Shown one piece after another: positions 24,680-33,493 of a DNA stretch of 64,000 nucleotides. The notes under the pieces are model-generated. The model was not told the DNA's origin. It saw only the letters and a program-made list of their open reading frames with translations, and searched no databases. This DNA is from Anaerostipes caccae L1-92 (GTDB lineage Bacteria > Bacillota > Clostridia > Lachnospirales > Lachnospiraceae): NCBI RefSeq assembly GCF_014467075.1, contig NZ_AP023027.1, forward strand, positions 953,001 through 1,017,000, written 5' to 3'. Position numbers and translations under genes: made by a program. Within the stretch, counting starts at the first letter, position 1. The number at the start of each line of letters is the position of its first letter.

Positions 24680-25678
24680 TTCCTCTGTCTTTTCCCATCC
24701 AAGGCAGGGGTCTGTGATGGATTGGCCGTACACGCCGTTTCCGATCGGCTGGCTGCCGTCTTCGATATAGCTTTCGATCATGATGCCTTTGACGAGAGAA
24801 TTGATCTCGGGGAGAAAGCTTCGGCTGTGGAGGACTTCCTGGACAATCCTTGGCTGCTGATCCCACTGTTTTCCTGAGTTGGAGTGGTTGGCATCCACAA
24901 TGACGGCCGGGTTCGCAAGGCCGAATTTTTCATACATGTAAGCAACTCTTGCCAGATCTTCATAGTGGTAATTCGGTACATTGTTGCCGTGTTTGTTGAC
25001 GGAGCCGCGGAGAATCGCATGGGTCAGAGGATTTCCGTCTGTATTTACTTCATAGCCGTTGGCGATGAAATTGTGGGAACTTTGTCCGGCGACGATAGAA
25101 TTCATCATCACGGTGAGATCGCCTCCGGTTGGGTTTTTCATTCCTGCGGGAATGTCGAAACCGCTGACGGTCAGACGGTGCTGCTGATTTTCCACGGAAC
25201 GGGCGCCTACGGCTACATAGGACAAAATGTCTTCCATGTAGGGCCAGTTTCCGGGATAAAGCATCTCATCAGCCGCAGGCATATGGAATGCTTCCAGAGC
25301 GTCGATGTGGAGTTTTCTCACGGAACGGAGACCTGCGGCCATATCCGGAGCTTTCTCAGGGTCCGGCTGGTGGACCATTCCCTTGTATCCGGCGCCGTTT
25401 GTTCTCGGTTTATTTGTATAGATCCTTGGGATCATCAGAAGCTTGTCGGAAACCTTTTCCTGAACGCCGGCCAGGCGTCCCAGATAGTCCATCACCGCTG
25501 TCTCGTTGTCGGCAGAGCAGGGACCAATGATCACGATGAATTTTTCGGACTCCCCGGTGAAGACCTTTTTGATTTCTTCATCTCTTGCCTTTTTTATCTG
25601 CCTTGCCTCTCCGCTCAAAGGAAATTCCTGCTGGAGTTCCTCAGGAGACGGCATTTTATTGATTCTATGCATACCCAT
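24650..25678 (-). CDS. 3-deoxy-7-phosphoheptulonate (DAHP) synthase, type I
   Basis: 342 residues, full length for the AroF/G/H type. Conserved motifs include IGPCSADN, PRTNGAGYKGM (PEP/metal region), GARSVENQQHR, MKNPTGGD, and DANHSNSGKQ with a metal-binding His. It condenses PEP and erythrose-4-phosphate, the first step of aromatic amino-acid synthesis. No ACT or other regulatory domain is attached, but AroF/G/H enzymes bind aromatic amino acids within the barrel. Monocistronic by layout. Confidence 0.96.
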   Translation of the reverse strand: MGMHRINKMPSPEELQQEFPLSGEARQIKKARDEEIKKVFTGESEKFIVIIGPCSADNETAVMDYLGRLAGVQEKVSDKLLMIPRIYTNKPRTNGAGYKGMVHQPDPEKAPDMAAGLRSVRKLHIDALEAFHMPAADEMLYPGNWPYMEDILSYVAVGARSVENQQHRLTVSGFDIPAGMKNPTGGDLTVMMNSIVAGQSSHNFIANGYEVNTDGNPLTHAILRGSVNKHGNNVPNYHYEDLARVAYMYEKFGLANPAVIVDANHSNSGKQWDQQPRIVQEVLHSRSFLPEINSLVKGIMIESYIEDGSQPIGNGVYGQSITDPCLGWEKTEELLYKMAEHV

Positions 25679-25816
25679 AATCTTATCTCTCCTTTATTTC
25701 TCAATCTGTATGTAGACGGCTCATAAAGCCGATTGTTATAAGTTTACCAAATGTTCACAGTGCTGTAAAGAAGGAAAGGCAAAACGGTGTGTACCCGAAA
25801 AAATCCTGAAGATGCC

Positions 25817-25845
25817 TTTACAAACGGGAAAAATTTGTCTATAAT
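25817..25845 (+). promoter_or_regulatory. Promoter of the FMN riboswitch-ribU transcript
   Basis: TTTACA (25817-25822), 17-nt spacer, TATAAT (25840-25845), about 45 nt before the aptamer. Confidence 0.75.
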
Positions 25846-25891
25846 AAACATAGTATAAAATTGCATATCGAAGTAGAGAATAATGATTCTC

Positions 25892-26040
25892 CAACTTCAG
25901 GGCAGAGTGAGACGTTTTAAAGCGTCAATTCTCGACTGGCGGTGATCCTTTTTTATAGAGCAGAAGGCAAGTCCGCGAACCGAAAGGCCGATTGAGTGTG
26001 AATCTCAAACCAACAGTATAGTCTGGATGAAAGAAGTAAC
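25892..26040 (+). ncRNA. FMN riboswitch (RFN element)
   Basis: The RFN consensus is clear: CTTCAGGGCAGAGTGAGA, then CTGGCGGTGATCC, AGTCCGCGAACC, and the closing AGTCTGGATGAAAGAAGT whose GAAGT pairs with ACTTC at the 5' end (P1). It binds FMN and represses the downstream gene. A terminator hairpin directly after it is the expression platform. The gene-free interval 25679-26167 is accounted for by promoter, aptamer and terminator. Confidence 0.96.
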
Positions 26041-26071
26041 CATGGACGGTATTTTTGTATCGTTCAGCACA

Positions 26072-26107
26072 GCCCTGTCTTTGGTGACAAGGGCATTTTT
26101 TATTTTG
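26072..26107 (+). terminator. Riboswitch-controlled terminator
   Basis: GCCCTGTC pairs with GACAAGGGC (one bulged A), followed by TTTTTTATTTT, between the FMN aptamer and the ribU RBS: transcription attenuation when FMN is bound. Confidence 0.85.
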
Positions 26108-26167
26108 CAGGGTTGGATCAGACATCCCCCTCAGAATAAAAGAATTGTTAAATGGAGGAGAAAGAAA

Positions 26168-26776
26168 ATGATGAATGAAACAGCAGCAGTGAGTAAAGTA
26201 AATGTAAGAAAGATCACAGTGACCGCCATGCTTGGAGCGCTGGCCGCAATTCTGATGTTTTTTGAATTCAGCGTGCCGTTTATCATGCCGGGGTTCATTA
26301 AGATGGACTTTTCAGAACTTCCCGCTCTGATCGCCGCATTTTCCATGGGGCCGGTATCAGGCATCGCAGTGTGCTTTATTAAAAATATTGTAAATCTTCT
26401 GCACACTACGTCCGGCGGGGTAGGGGAGATTTCCAACTTCATTCTTGGAGTCTGTTTTGTACTTCCGGCAGGTCTGATCTACAAGAGAAACAAATCACAG
26501 AAAGGAGCACTGATCGGTGCCCTGACAGGTGCTGTCATAATGGCAGTGGTGAGTGTGTTTTCCAACTATTTTATCGTCTATCCGGTCTATGAAAACTTCA
26601 TGCCGATGGAAGCAATTATCGGAGCTTACCAGGCGATCAACCACAATGTCAGAAACTTATGGGATGCATTGATCTGGTTTAACATGCCGTTTACCTTCGT
26701 AAAAGGAATGTTCAGCGTTGTAATTACATTTTTGGTATATAAGAGGATATCTCCGATCTTAAAAGGAAAACATTAA
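26168..26776 (+). CDS. ribU: Riboflavin ECF transporter S component RibU
   Basis: About 202 residues with six hydrophobic segments, as expected for an ECF S component. The AMLGALAAILMFFEF start, FIKMDFSELPALIAAFSMGP and the loop after KNIVNLLHTTSGGVGE are family hallmarks. It binds riboflavin and works with the shared ECF ATPase/T module, encoded elsewhere. ATG 26168 follows GGAGGAG; an open frame reaches back to 26027 but that part is riboswitch and terminator. Confidence 0.95.
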   Translation: MMNETAAVSKVNVRKITVTAMLGALAAILMFFEFSVPFIMPGFIKMDFSELPALIAAFSMGPVSGIAVCFIKNIVNLLHTTSGGVGEISNFILGVCFVLPAGLIYKRNKSQKGALIGALTGAVIMAVVSVFSNYFIVYPVYENFMPMEAIIGAYQAINHNVRNLWDALIWFNMPFTFVKGMFSVVITFLVYKRISPILKGKH

Positions 26777-26804
26777 GATTTAAGACAATTATCACAGAAT
26801 ATAA

Positions 26805-26841
26805 TAAAACGTCAATCCGAACTTAAGGATTGACGTTTTTT
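26805..26841. terminator. Terminator after ribU
   Basis: AAAACGTCAATCC pairs with GGATTGACGTTTT followed by T residues. It lies between convergent genes; A residues on the other side could make it bidirectional. Confidence 0.9.
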
Positions 26842-26850
26842 GATGAATGT

Positions 26851-27240
26851 TTAATTTAATTTTTGTTTTGCATTATCTAAAAATGAATCTGCGGCCACGA
26901 TATAGCGCTCGTGTGTGCCGATGCCGATCCGGCCTTTATTGTCCATAATTTCCGCCTGAAACTCTAATTTCTTCCGGTTGATCTCTGTCAGGTGACACTG
27001 GCAGGTGACTTGGCACCCTACGGGAGTGGCAGACACATGGGAAATGTTTAAATTGGTGCCGACTGTGGTCATGCCCTCATCCAGCTTTCCCTCTAATAAT
27101 TTTACGGCAGCTCTTTCTACCAGGAGTGTCATGGCAGGTGTGGCATACACAGGAAGGCTTCCGCTCCCCCAGTGGGCGGCAGTCAGTTCGTCAGTAACCT
27201 CTTCTGACAGGGTGATCTTGTCTCCAATTTCAATCTTCAT
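26851..27240 (-). CDS. Hotdog-fold thioesterase, fluoroacetyl-CoA thioesterase (FlK)-like
   Basis: 129 residues, one hotdog domain. The catalytic triad spacing of FlK is preserved: T34 (ATPAM), E42 (LVERAA) and H68 (ISHVSATP), i.e. T-8-E-26-H, the same distances as T42/E50/H76 of FlK. Such proteins hydrolyse acyl-CoA thioesters. In gut Clostridia they are annotated only as thioesterase family proteins; nothing nearby suggests fluoroacetate metabolism, so the natural substrate is open. Monocistronic on the minus strand. Confidence 0.85.
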   Translation of the reverse strand: MKIEIGDKITLSEEVTDELTAAHWGSGSLPVYATPAMTLLVERAAVKLLEGKLDEGMTTVGTNLNISHVSATPVGCQVTCQCHLTEINRKKLEFQAEIMDNKGRIGIGTHERYIVAADSFLDNAKQKLN

Positions 27241-27488
27241 AAGTTGTCCTCTCTTGATTTATTCCGTATCGTTTTAGGATAGGTAACATTTCATACACTT
27301 AGTATAGCAAAATAAGATAAAAATGCTATAGTTTTTTAAGAATTTATTGTAATCTGTGTATGTCTGAAGACGGTTCATACAGTGTGAGGCTGTAAAAGTC
27401 CAGAAAAGGCTATGGTGTAAAGCCGGTAAATACGTTAAAATAGTTTTTGACGGATATAATATTAAAATTAAGGTGAGGAGGAATCTTA

Positions 27489-28094
27489 TTGAAATTATAC
27501 ATGATGAGGCATGGAGAAACTTCATGGAATAAAATACGCAGAATTCAGGGACAGTCGGACATTGATTTGAATGAGGCAGGCAGAGAGGCGGCCAGGCTCA
27601 CGAGTGAGGCTCTGAAAGATTTCAGATTCGACGCAGCCTATACGAGTCCGCTCAGCAGGGCCAGGGAGACAGGAGAGATCGTACTTGCGGGAAGAGATAT
27701 CCCGCTCATCGAGGACGAACGCCTGAAAGAGGCCAATTTTGGACCGTATGAAGGGGCCGATCTGAATGAATTATACGAAAAAAAAGAACCCATTCTGGAC
27801 TTTTTTGACCGTCCGCATAAGATGACGCTGATCGAGGGTGCGGAAACCCCGGCACAGGTCGTAGAGCGGTCGAAAATATTTCTGGAGGAATTTATTCTCC
27901 CGATGGAAAAAGAAGCAGAGAGTGTGATCTTATTTACACATGGGGCGTTTATTCACGGAATGCTGACAAACATGTATAAGAGAGATGTGAGAGACTTTTG
28001 GAAGGGGCCCAAGCTGAAGAATTGTTCCATTAGTACGGCAGAAGTAAAAGACGGCCGTTTCTGTGTGCTCAGTGAGGCAGAGGTCCTGTATTAA
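27489..28094 (+). CDS. Histidine phosphatase family protein (PhoE/GpmB-like)
   Basis: 201 residues. The phosphatase signature R7-H8-G9-E10 starts the protein, E82-type acid lies in LKEANFGPYEG, and the second His is in LFTHGAFIHGML. Such enzymes act as phosphomonoesterases on small substrates in the cytoplasm; mutases of glycolysis are longer. The start is TTG 27489, supported by GAGGAGGA 8 nt upstream and by homology beginning exactly there. Confidence 0.92.
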   Translation: MKLYMMRHGETSWNKIRRIQGQSDIDLNEAGREAARLTSEALKDFRFDAAYTSPLSRARETGEIVLAGRDIPLIEDERLKEANFGPYEGADLNELYEKKEPILDFFDRPHKMTLIEGAETPAQVVERSKIFLEEFILPMEKEAESVILFTHGAFIHGMLTNMYKRDVRDFWKGPKLKNCSISTAEVKDGRFCVLSEAEVLY

Positions 28095-28130
28095 AATTCA
28101 GAAAGAGAAAGAAGCTAAAGGAGACATACG

Positions 28131-28562
28131 ATGACGAAATATGAGTTTTTAAAGGAACTCCGGGAAGCGCTGGAGGGACAGGTGCCGATGAGTGAAATTG
28201 AGGATTCCATTTCCTATTACAGAGATTACTTCAGCCGCCAGGAGGCAGATGGAAGAAGCGAGCAGGAGATCTTGGAAGAACTCGGCAGCCCAAGGCTGAT
28301 TGCAAAATCCATTATCGAGACAAAGGGCGGGGAGCAGATCTATTATGAAGATACCTATGAAGAGCAGGTGAATGAAGAGGAAGGTTCTCCGAAAGTTTTT
28401 GTGTTTGATTCTTTTCTGACGAAGATTGGGTGTCTGGCAGCAGTGATCATTGTCATCATACTGATTGGAAGTATGTTCGCCGTAGCGCTGCGGTTTATCG
28501 GACCGATCATTATGATCCTCCTTCTTATTTATCTGATCAAAAATGTTTTCGGAAAGAGGTAA
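28131..28562 (+). CDS. DUF1700 family membrane protein
   Basis: 143 residues. The first ~70 are the DUF1700 helical domain (MTKYEFLKELREAL, SYYRDYFSR, LGSPRLIAKSII), then an acidic linker, then two hydrophobic helices close to the C-terminus. DUF1700 genes often accompany PadR-type regulators, but none is here; function unknown. RBS AAAGGAGA precedes ATG 28131, and the next gene follows after 9 nt. Confidence 0.88.
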   Translation: MTKYEFLKELREALEGQVPMSEIEDSISYYRDYFSRQEADGRSEQEILEELGSPRLIAKSIIETKGGEQIYYEDTYEEQVNEEEGSPKVFVFDSFLTKIGCLAAVIIVIILIGSMFAVALRFIGPIIMILLLIYLIKNVFGKR

Positions 28563-28571
28563 GGGCAGAAA

Positions 28572-29711
28572 ATGAATATCATTCAGGAAGTAAACCAGGC
28601 CAGAGAGCAGATCGTAAAGTACAGGCAGGATCTTCACCGATGTCCGGAGACGGCTTTTGAAGAATATGAGACTACAGCCTATATCAAGCGGCAGCTGGAT
28701 GCCATGGGGATATCCTATAAGCCGCTGTATCCCACCGGCATTGTGGCGGAGATCGGGAAGGGCAGGGAAGCTGCTGCACTAAGGGCCGATATTGATGCAT
28801 TAAAAGTAGAAGAGGAGACAGGATGTTCTTTTGGGTCAGAACATCAGGGATATATGCATGCCTGCGGACATGACGGGCATGCAGCCATTCTTTTGGGCAC
28901 AGCCGGTATTCTGAAAAAGCATGAAAAGGAATTATCAAAAAAAGTATTTCTTGTTTTCCAGCCGGCGGAGGAGACTGCCCAGGGAGCAAAACTGGTTCTG
29001 GAGTCAGGGCTTTTAGAAGACGTAAAAGAAATATTCGGACTCCATATTTTTTCCGGAATCGAAGCCGGGAAGATTTCACTGGAGGCGGGGCCGAGAATGG
29101 CTGCCACGGACTGGTTTTCTATAGACATCAGAGGAAAATCCGGTCATGCCGGAAAACCGCATCTTTGTACAGATGCATCGGTAATCGCTGCGGCCACAGT
29201 CATGAACCTTCAGACGATCGTGAGCAGAAATACCGATCCTCTGGACTCGGCTGTAGTTACCGTGGGAAAGATGATCTCAGGTACAGCCAGGAATGTCATA
29301 TCCGGCTCTGCCAGAATCGAGGGAACAGTCCGGACATTTTCGGAAGAGACTGAAAAAATGGTGAAGGAACGGGTCATCGAAATCGCCGTGGGAACAGCCG
29401 GTCAGCTGGGAGGAGAAGCGGCCGTAGATTATCCGCCGTCCAGCCATCCGCCTCTGGTCAACGGGAAACCGACGGTGGAGAGAGCCATGCGGGGAGCAGG
29501 AAAGATTTTTTCCGAGAAAGATTTTGTGCATGTGCCTCCGATGATGCTCGGAGAAGATTATTCCAACTATTTAAAGACGATTCCGGGAGCGTTTGCATTT
29601 GTGGGCGGGGGTAAAGATCAGTTTCCCAATCACCACAGCAGATTTGATATGGATGAAAAAGCACTGGAAAGCGGAGTGAAACTGATGCTTGCTTATGTCA
29701 TGGAAGAGTAG
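28572..29711 (+). CDS. M20-family amidohydrolase (hippurate/IAA-amino-acid hydrolase type)
   Basis: 379 residues. Metal-binding motifs HACGHDGHAAILLG and QPAEETAQGA are present, along with the lid/dimerisation domain (GKSGHAGKPH) and a C-terminal GEDYSNYL and NHHSRFDMDE. M20D enzymes remove acyl groups from N-acyl amino acids or act on related amides in the cytoplasm. Substrate not predictable. Co-directional and 9 nt after the DUF1700 gene. Confidence 0.93.
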   Translation: MNIIQEVNQAREQIVKYRQDLHRCPETAFEEYETTAYIKRQLDAMGISYKPLYPTGIVAEIGKGREAAALRADIDALKVEEETGCSFGSEHQGYMHACGHDGHAAILLGTAGILKKHEKELSKKVFLVFQPAEETAQGAKLVLESGLLEDVKEIFGLHIFSGIEAGKISLEAGPRMAATDWFSIDIRGKSGHAGKPHLCTDASVIAAATVMNLQTIVSRNTDPLDSAVVTVGKMISGTARNVISGSARIEGTVRTFSEETEKMVKERVIEIAVGTAGQLGGEAAVDYPPSSHPPLVNGKPTVERAMRGAGKIFSEKDFVHVPPMMLGEDYSNYLKTIPGAFAFVGGGKDQFPNHHSRFDMDEKALESGVKLMLAYVMEE

Positions 29712-29865
29712 GCGGTTTGCAGGGATGAGCGGTACAAAAAACGGCAGAATGTACAGTATTTCGTGCTAGACCGCAATTCACAAGTATGCTATAATCATAG
29801 CCAAAGAAAAAATAGGCCTCATTTACGGCCTTGCAGATTATAAACCAGGGAAAAGGCGGGTAATT

Positions 29866-31353
29866 ATGAATTTAGTTTATCGTAGTACAAGAAACAGGGA
29901 AGAGACGGCATCTGCTTCTGAAGCGATCCTTAAGGGACTGACGAATGACGGAGGACTTTTTGTGCCGGATTCTATTCCAAAGCTTCAGGTTTCGGTAGAA
30001 GATTTGAAAGAAATGACTTATCAGGACATTGCGTATGCGGTTATGAAGGAATTTCTCACAGATTTTACAGAGGAAGAGTTAAAGACCTGTATTGCCAATG
30101 CTTATGATAGTAAGTTTGACACAGAGGAGATCGCCCCGATCGTAAAAGCAGGGGACGTATACTATCTTGAGCTGTTCCACGGCTCCACCATCGCATTCAA
30201 GGATATGGCTCTCTCCATTCTCCCGCATCTTTTAGTTACTTCCGCAAAGAAGAATCATGTGGAAAATGAAATTGTGATCCTGACAGCCACTTCCGGAGAT
30301 ACGGGCAAAGCTGCTCTGGCCGGTTTTGCAGACGTGCCGGGAACGAAAATCATTGTCTTTTACCCGAAATCCGGGGTCAGCCCGATTCAGGAAAAGCAAA
30401 TGCTGACTCAGAAGGGTGAAAACACTTACGTTATCGGCATCAAAGGTAATTTTGACGATGCCCAGACCGGAGTGAAAAAGATGTTCTCCAACAAGGAACT
30501 GGCCGCAGTGATGGATGGGAACGGATATCAGTTTTCATCTGCAAACTCAATCAACATCGGACGTCTGGTTCCTCAGATCGTATATTACGTAAAAGCCTAC
30601 GCGGATCTGGTGAAAAATGGTGCAGTAAAGGCAGGAGATCCGATGAATGTCGTAGTGCCTACCGGAAACTTTGGAAATATTCTGGCAGCGTTTTATGCAA
30701 AACAGATGGGAATTCCGATCGGAAAGTTTGTCTGTGCGTCCAATGAGAATAAAGTTTTGTTTGATTTCTTCCAGACCGGAGAATATGACAGAAAGCGTGA
30801 GTTTGTTGTGACATCATCTCCTTCTATGGACATTTTGATTTCCAGCAATCTGGAGCGTTTGATTTACAGAATTACAGGAAATGATGCCGAACAGTGTGCG
30901 AAGTTTATGAATGCCCTGACAGAAGACGGTGCATATGAGATCACACAGGAGATGAGAGACCAGCTCACAGAGTTCTTCGGGGCCTATGCCACAGAAGAAG
31001 AGACTATGGAGAAGATCAGACAGGTCTATGAGTCAGAACATTATGTACTGGATACCCATACGGCAGTGGCATCCGTGGCATATGACAAATATGTGAAAGA
31101 CAGCGGTGATAAGACACCGGCAGTCATAGCCTCCACCGCAAGCCCGTATAAGTTTACCAGAAGCGTAATGAATGCCATCGATCCAAAATATGATGTAAAG
31201 TCTGATTTTGAACTAGTGGATGAGTTACATAGAATTTCCGGTGTGGCTGTTCCGAATGCCATCGAGGAGATCAGGACGGCTCCGATCCTCCACGACACAG
31301 TCTGTGAGACGGCGGCTATGGAAGAAGAAGTGAAAAAAATCCTGAATATTTAA
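29866..31353 (+). CDS. thrC: Threonine synthase
   Basis: 495 residues, the long (yeast/E. coli-like) form. N-terminal LVYRSTRNREETASASEAIL, the PLP-lysine motif HGSTIAFKDMALS, and the phosphate-binding VVPTGNFGNILAAFYAK are present. It converts O-phosphohomoserine to threonine using PLP. No hom or thrB genes flank it. A TATAAT near 29793 may be its -10 box, but the -35 is weak. A strong terminator follows. Confidence 0.96.
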   Translation: MNLVYRSTRNREETASASEAILKGLTNDGGLFVPDSIPKLQVSVEDLKEMTYQDIAYAVMKEFLTDFTEEELKTCIANAYDSKFDTEEIAPIVKAGDVYYLELFHGSTIAFKDMALSILPHLLVTSAKKNHVENEIVILTATSGDTGKAALAGFADVPGTKIIVFYPKSGVSPIQEKQMLTQKGENTYVIGIKGNFDDAQTGVKKMFSNKELAAVMDGNGYQFSSANSINIGRLVPQIVYYVKAYADLVKNGAVKAGDPMNVVVPTGNFGNILAAFYAKQMGIPIGKFVCASNENKVLFDFFQTGEYDRKREFVVTSSPSMDILISSNLERLIYRITGNDAEQCAKFMNALTEDGAYEITQEMRDQLTEFFGAYATEEETMEKIRQVYESEHYVLDTHTAVASVAYDKYVKDSGDKTPAVIASTASPYKFTRSVMNAIDPKYDVKSDFELVDELHRISGVAVPNAIEEIRTAPILHDTVCETAAMEEEVKKILNI

Positions 31354-31366
31354 GATAAAGATGATT

Positions 31367-31403
31367 AAAATACGGCAGAGTTAAATTCTCTGCCGTATTT
31401 TTT
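31367..31403 (+). terminator. Terminator after thrC
   Basis: AAAATACGGCAGAG pairs with CTCTGCCGTATTTT plus T run. Confidence 0.93.
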
Positions 31404-31451
31404 GTCACAAAAAAGTATTTTTGTAGTCTAATACAGCAGGAGGTAAAATTT

Positions 31452-32303
31452 ATGGATAAGATAACAAATCAACAACTTGAACTGCTTATCGGCAAAGCCG
31501 TAGACGGAGACAAAAAATCTCTGGAAACAGTGATCATGAGCGTACAGGACCTGATCTTCAATCTTTCTCTCAGGATGCTTGGGACTTTTGCGGATGCAGA
31601 GGATGCGTCACAGGACATCATAGTGAAAGTCATCACCCACTTGTCATCGTTCAGAAAAGAGAGTGCTTTTTCTACATGGGTCTACAGGATAGCGGTAAAT
31701 CATTTGAAAGATTACAAAAAACATATGTTTGCCAACAGTCCTCTGAGCCTGGAGTTTTACGGGGATGATATTGAAAATGCTCAGATCCGCGATATTCCTG
31801 ATCTGACACAGAATGTGGAGAAATCTATTTTAGAAGAGGAACTGAAAATGTCATGTACCAATGTGCTGCTGCAGTGTCTCGACAGCGAGAGCAGATGTAT
31901 TTTTATTCTGGGGACAATGTTTAAACTGGACAGCCGTATCGCAGGTGATATCCTTGGCCTGACACCGGAAGCATACCGAAAGAGACTTTCCAGGATACGC
32001 AGCAAAGTGGCAGATTTCCTCGATCACTACTGCGGCGAATTTGGACGGGGGACATGCAGGTGCAGAGACAGGCTCAACTATGCCATAAAGAATCACCGTC
32101 TGGACCCGGGCAGGCTTCAATATACGGCGGCAGATGAAATTTCAGAGCAGACAATGTTTCATGTAAAGGATGCTATGGAAGATATTGACGACTTGTCAAT
32201 GAAGTTTTCTTTCTGCAAATCCTATGGATCACCGGAGAAAATGAAACAGTTTATCAGGGAGTTTCTGGATTCTGCTTCGTTTTCTGTCGTGAAAGAATCG
32301 TGA
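31452..32303 (+). CDS. Sigma-70 family (ECF-like) RNA polymerase sigma factor with Cys-containing C-terminal extension
   Basis: 283 residues. Region 2 (about 25-95, LSLRMLGTFADAEDASQDIIVKVI and FSTWVYRIAVNHLKDYKK) and region 4 (about 130-195, LDSRIAGDILGLTPEAYRKRLSRIR) are clear. After them come about 90 extra residues with CGEFGRGTCRC, a Cys cluster that could bind metal. No anti-sigma gene is adjacent, so this extension may regulate activity; that is inference. DUF2461 follows after 13 nt. Confidence 0.9.
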   Translation: MDKITNQQLELLIGKAVDGDKKSLETVIMSVQDLIFNLSLRMLGTFADAEDASQDIIVKVITHLSSFRKESAFSTWVYRIAVNHLKDYKKHMFANSPLSLEFYGDDIENAQIRDIPDLTQNVEKSILEEELKMSCTNVLLQCLDSESRCIFILGTMFKLDSRIAGDILGLTPEAYRKRLSRIRSKVADFLDHYCGEFGRGTCRCRDRLNYAIKNHRLDPGRLQYTAADEISEQTMFHVKDAMEDIDDLSMKFSFCKSYGSPEKMKQFIREFLDSASFSVVKES

Positions 32304-32316
32304 GGAGGTATTAGAT

Positions 32317-33000
32317 ATGAATATGGAACTGATTTTAAATTATTTATCGGAACTCAGCCGGAATAATAACCGGGAGTGGTATCATGAGCATAAAGAAGAG
32401 TACCGAGAGGCCAATGCTGAATTTGAGTCGCTTATTCAGGAGCTGATTTTGAGAATCGGGGAAAATGACAGCAGCATCCTTGGGAATATTCCTAAAAAAC
32501 TCACATTCAAACTGGTCAGGGACACTAGGTTCAGCCGTGATAAGTCTCCGTATAATCCCTGTTTCCGCGCTCACATTTCATTAAGAGGCAAACTGCCGGT
32601 TCCTGTCGGATATTATATTATGATCCGGCCGGGGGATCAGTCTTTTTTAGGCGGAGGTTTATTTGCGGATATGTTTAAAGACGCTACAAGGATGGTGAGG
32701 GATTATCTCTCAAAACATCCTGAGGAGTGGGAACAAATCATCGGGTCTGATGAGTTTCAGAGCTGTTTTGCTGTAAAGGGCACGGCGCTGAAAAATGTGC
32801 CTGCAGGCTATGATAAGGATCATCCGCAGGCCGAATATCTGAAGAATAAAAGCTGGTATCTGGAATATTTCATAAAAGACGAGGAACTCCTGAATGAGGA
32901 ACAATTTTTGGACAGAGCAGTGGACGTTTTTCGTAAGATGAAACCGTTTAATGATTATCTGAACAAAGCTTTGGAAGGCTTTGAAATGCCCAAGAGATAA
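32317..33000 (+). CDS. DUF2461 family protein
   Basis: 227 residues matching DUF2461/TIGR02453 throughout: NLLSELSRNNNREWYHEHK-type start, FKLVRDTRFSRDKSPYNPCF, and YIMIRPGDQSFLGGGLF. Soluble and widespread, without an established function. RBS GAGGAGG before ATG 32317; likely co-transcribed with the sigma factor gene. Confidence 0.9.
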   Translation: MNMELILNYLSELSRNNNREWYHEHKEEYREANAEFESLIQELILRIGENDSSILGNIPKKLTFKLVRDTRFSRDKSPYNPCFRAHISLRGKLPVPVGYYIMIRPGDQSFLGGGLFADMFKDATRMVRDYLSKHPEEWEQIIGSDEFQSCFAVKGTALKNVPAGYDKDHPQAEYLKNKSWYLEYFIKDEELLNEEQFLDRAVDVFRKMKPFNDYLNKALEGFEMPKR

Positions 33001-33009
33001 AATTACAAT

Positions 33010-33041
33010 GGGTGGGCACGCTTCGCGTGTTAAGGTATACC
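33010..33041. repeat. Palindromic repeat, family 2, partial copy
   Basis: GGGTGGGCACGCTTCGCGTG and the following GTTAAGGTATACC repeat the right part of 33052-33100 with one difference. CACGC-TTC-GCGTG is a perfect hairpin. Confidence 0.7.
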
Positions 33042-33051
33042 CACAGGGCCT

Positions 33052-33100
33052 CCCGTATTTTATACCCTACGGGTGGACACGCTTCGCGTGTTAAGGTATA
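33052..33100. repeat. Palindromic repeat, family 2, full copy
   Basis: CCCGTA/TACGGG hairpin, then ACACGC-TTC-GCGTGT hairpin, bracketed by ATACC and GGTAT. A diverged copy lies at 62253-62302. It sits in tandem with a partial copy between the DUF2461 and coiled-coil genes, with no reading frame of its own. Confidence 0.75.
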
Positions 33101-33134
33101 ATTTAAGAAAAAGTATGTGAGGAGACGGTGAATT

Positions 33135-33425
33135 ATGCCAAAGGATTTATTTGATAAGATCGAGCAGACCATAACGACTACTGGGAAAGCGGCGGCGAAA
33201 AAAGCAAGGGAAGTAGCGGATACGGCAAAGATTAAAAATGACATCCGAGTTGCAAAGCGTGAATTAAATGATTTGTATGAGCAGGTTGGACGGCAGTATT
33301 TTGAGTCTCATATGGATTATCCGGAAGCGGAATATATTGATCTGTTTAATCTGATCGAAAAGATCCGGGGAGATATCAAAGTCATGGAAGCAGACCTTGA
33401 GATGGTCAGAGAAGAAGAATCGTAA
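33135..33425 (+). CDS. Small coiled-coil protein (96 aa)
   Basis: 96 residues, highly charged and helical: an N-terminal amphipathic stretch (MPKDLFDKIEQTITTTGKAA) and a C-terminal coiled coil (IEKIRGDIKVMEADLEMVREE). The pattern resembles the N-terminal part of small proteins that end in a zinc ribbon, but no ribbon is present here. No family assigned. RBS TGAGGAGA precedes ATG 33135 and a terminator follows. Confidence 0.7.
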   Translation: MPKDLFDKIEQTITTTGKAAAKKAREVADTAKIKNDIRVAKRELNDLYEQVGRQYFESHMDYPEAEYIDLFNLIEKIRGDIKVMEADLEMVREEES

Positions 33426-33446
33426 TAGTGTGATTAGTAAAATATA

Positions 33447-33482
33447 AAAGCCGGCAGGATTAAACTTCCTGCTGGCTTTTTA
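33447..33482. terminator. Terminator between convergent genes
   Basis: AAAAGCC-GCAGGA pairs with TCCTGC-GGCTTTT, with T on both strands, so it can end both the coiled-coil gene and the convergent ABC permease gene. Confidence 0.88.
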
Positions 33483-33493
33483 GTATAGTGTGA

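Noticed and set aside
24884..25726. 280-codon plus-strand frame opposite DAHP synthase
   Set aside because: Long only because of codon bias on the opposite strand; the minus-strand frame is an unmistakable enzyme.
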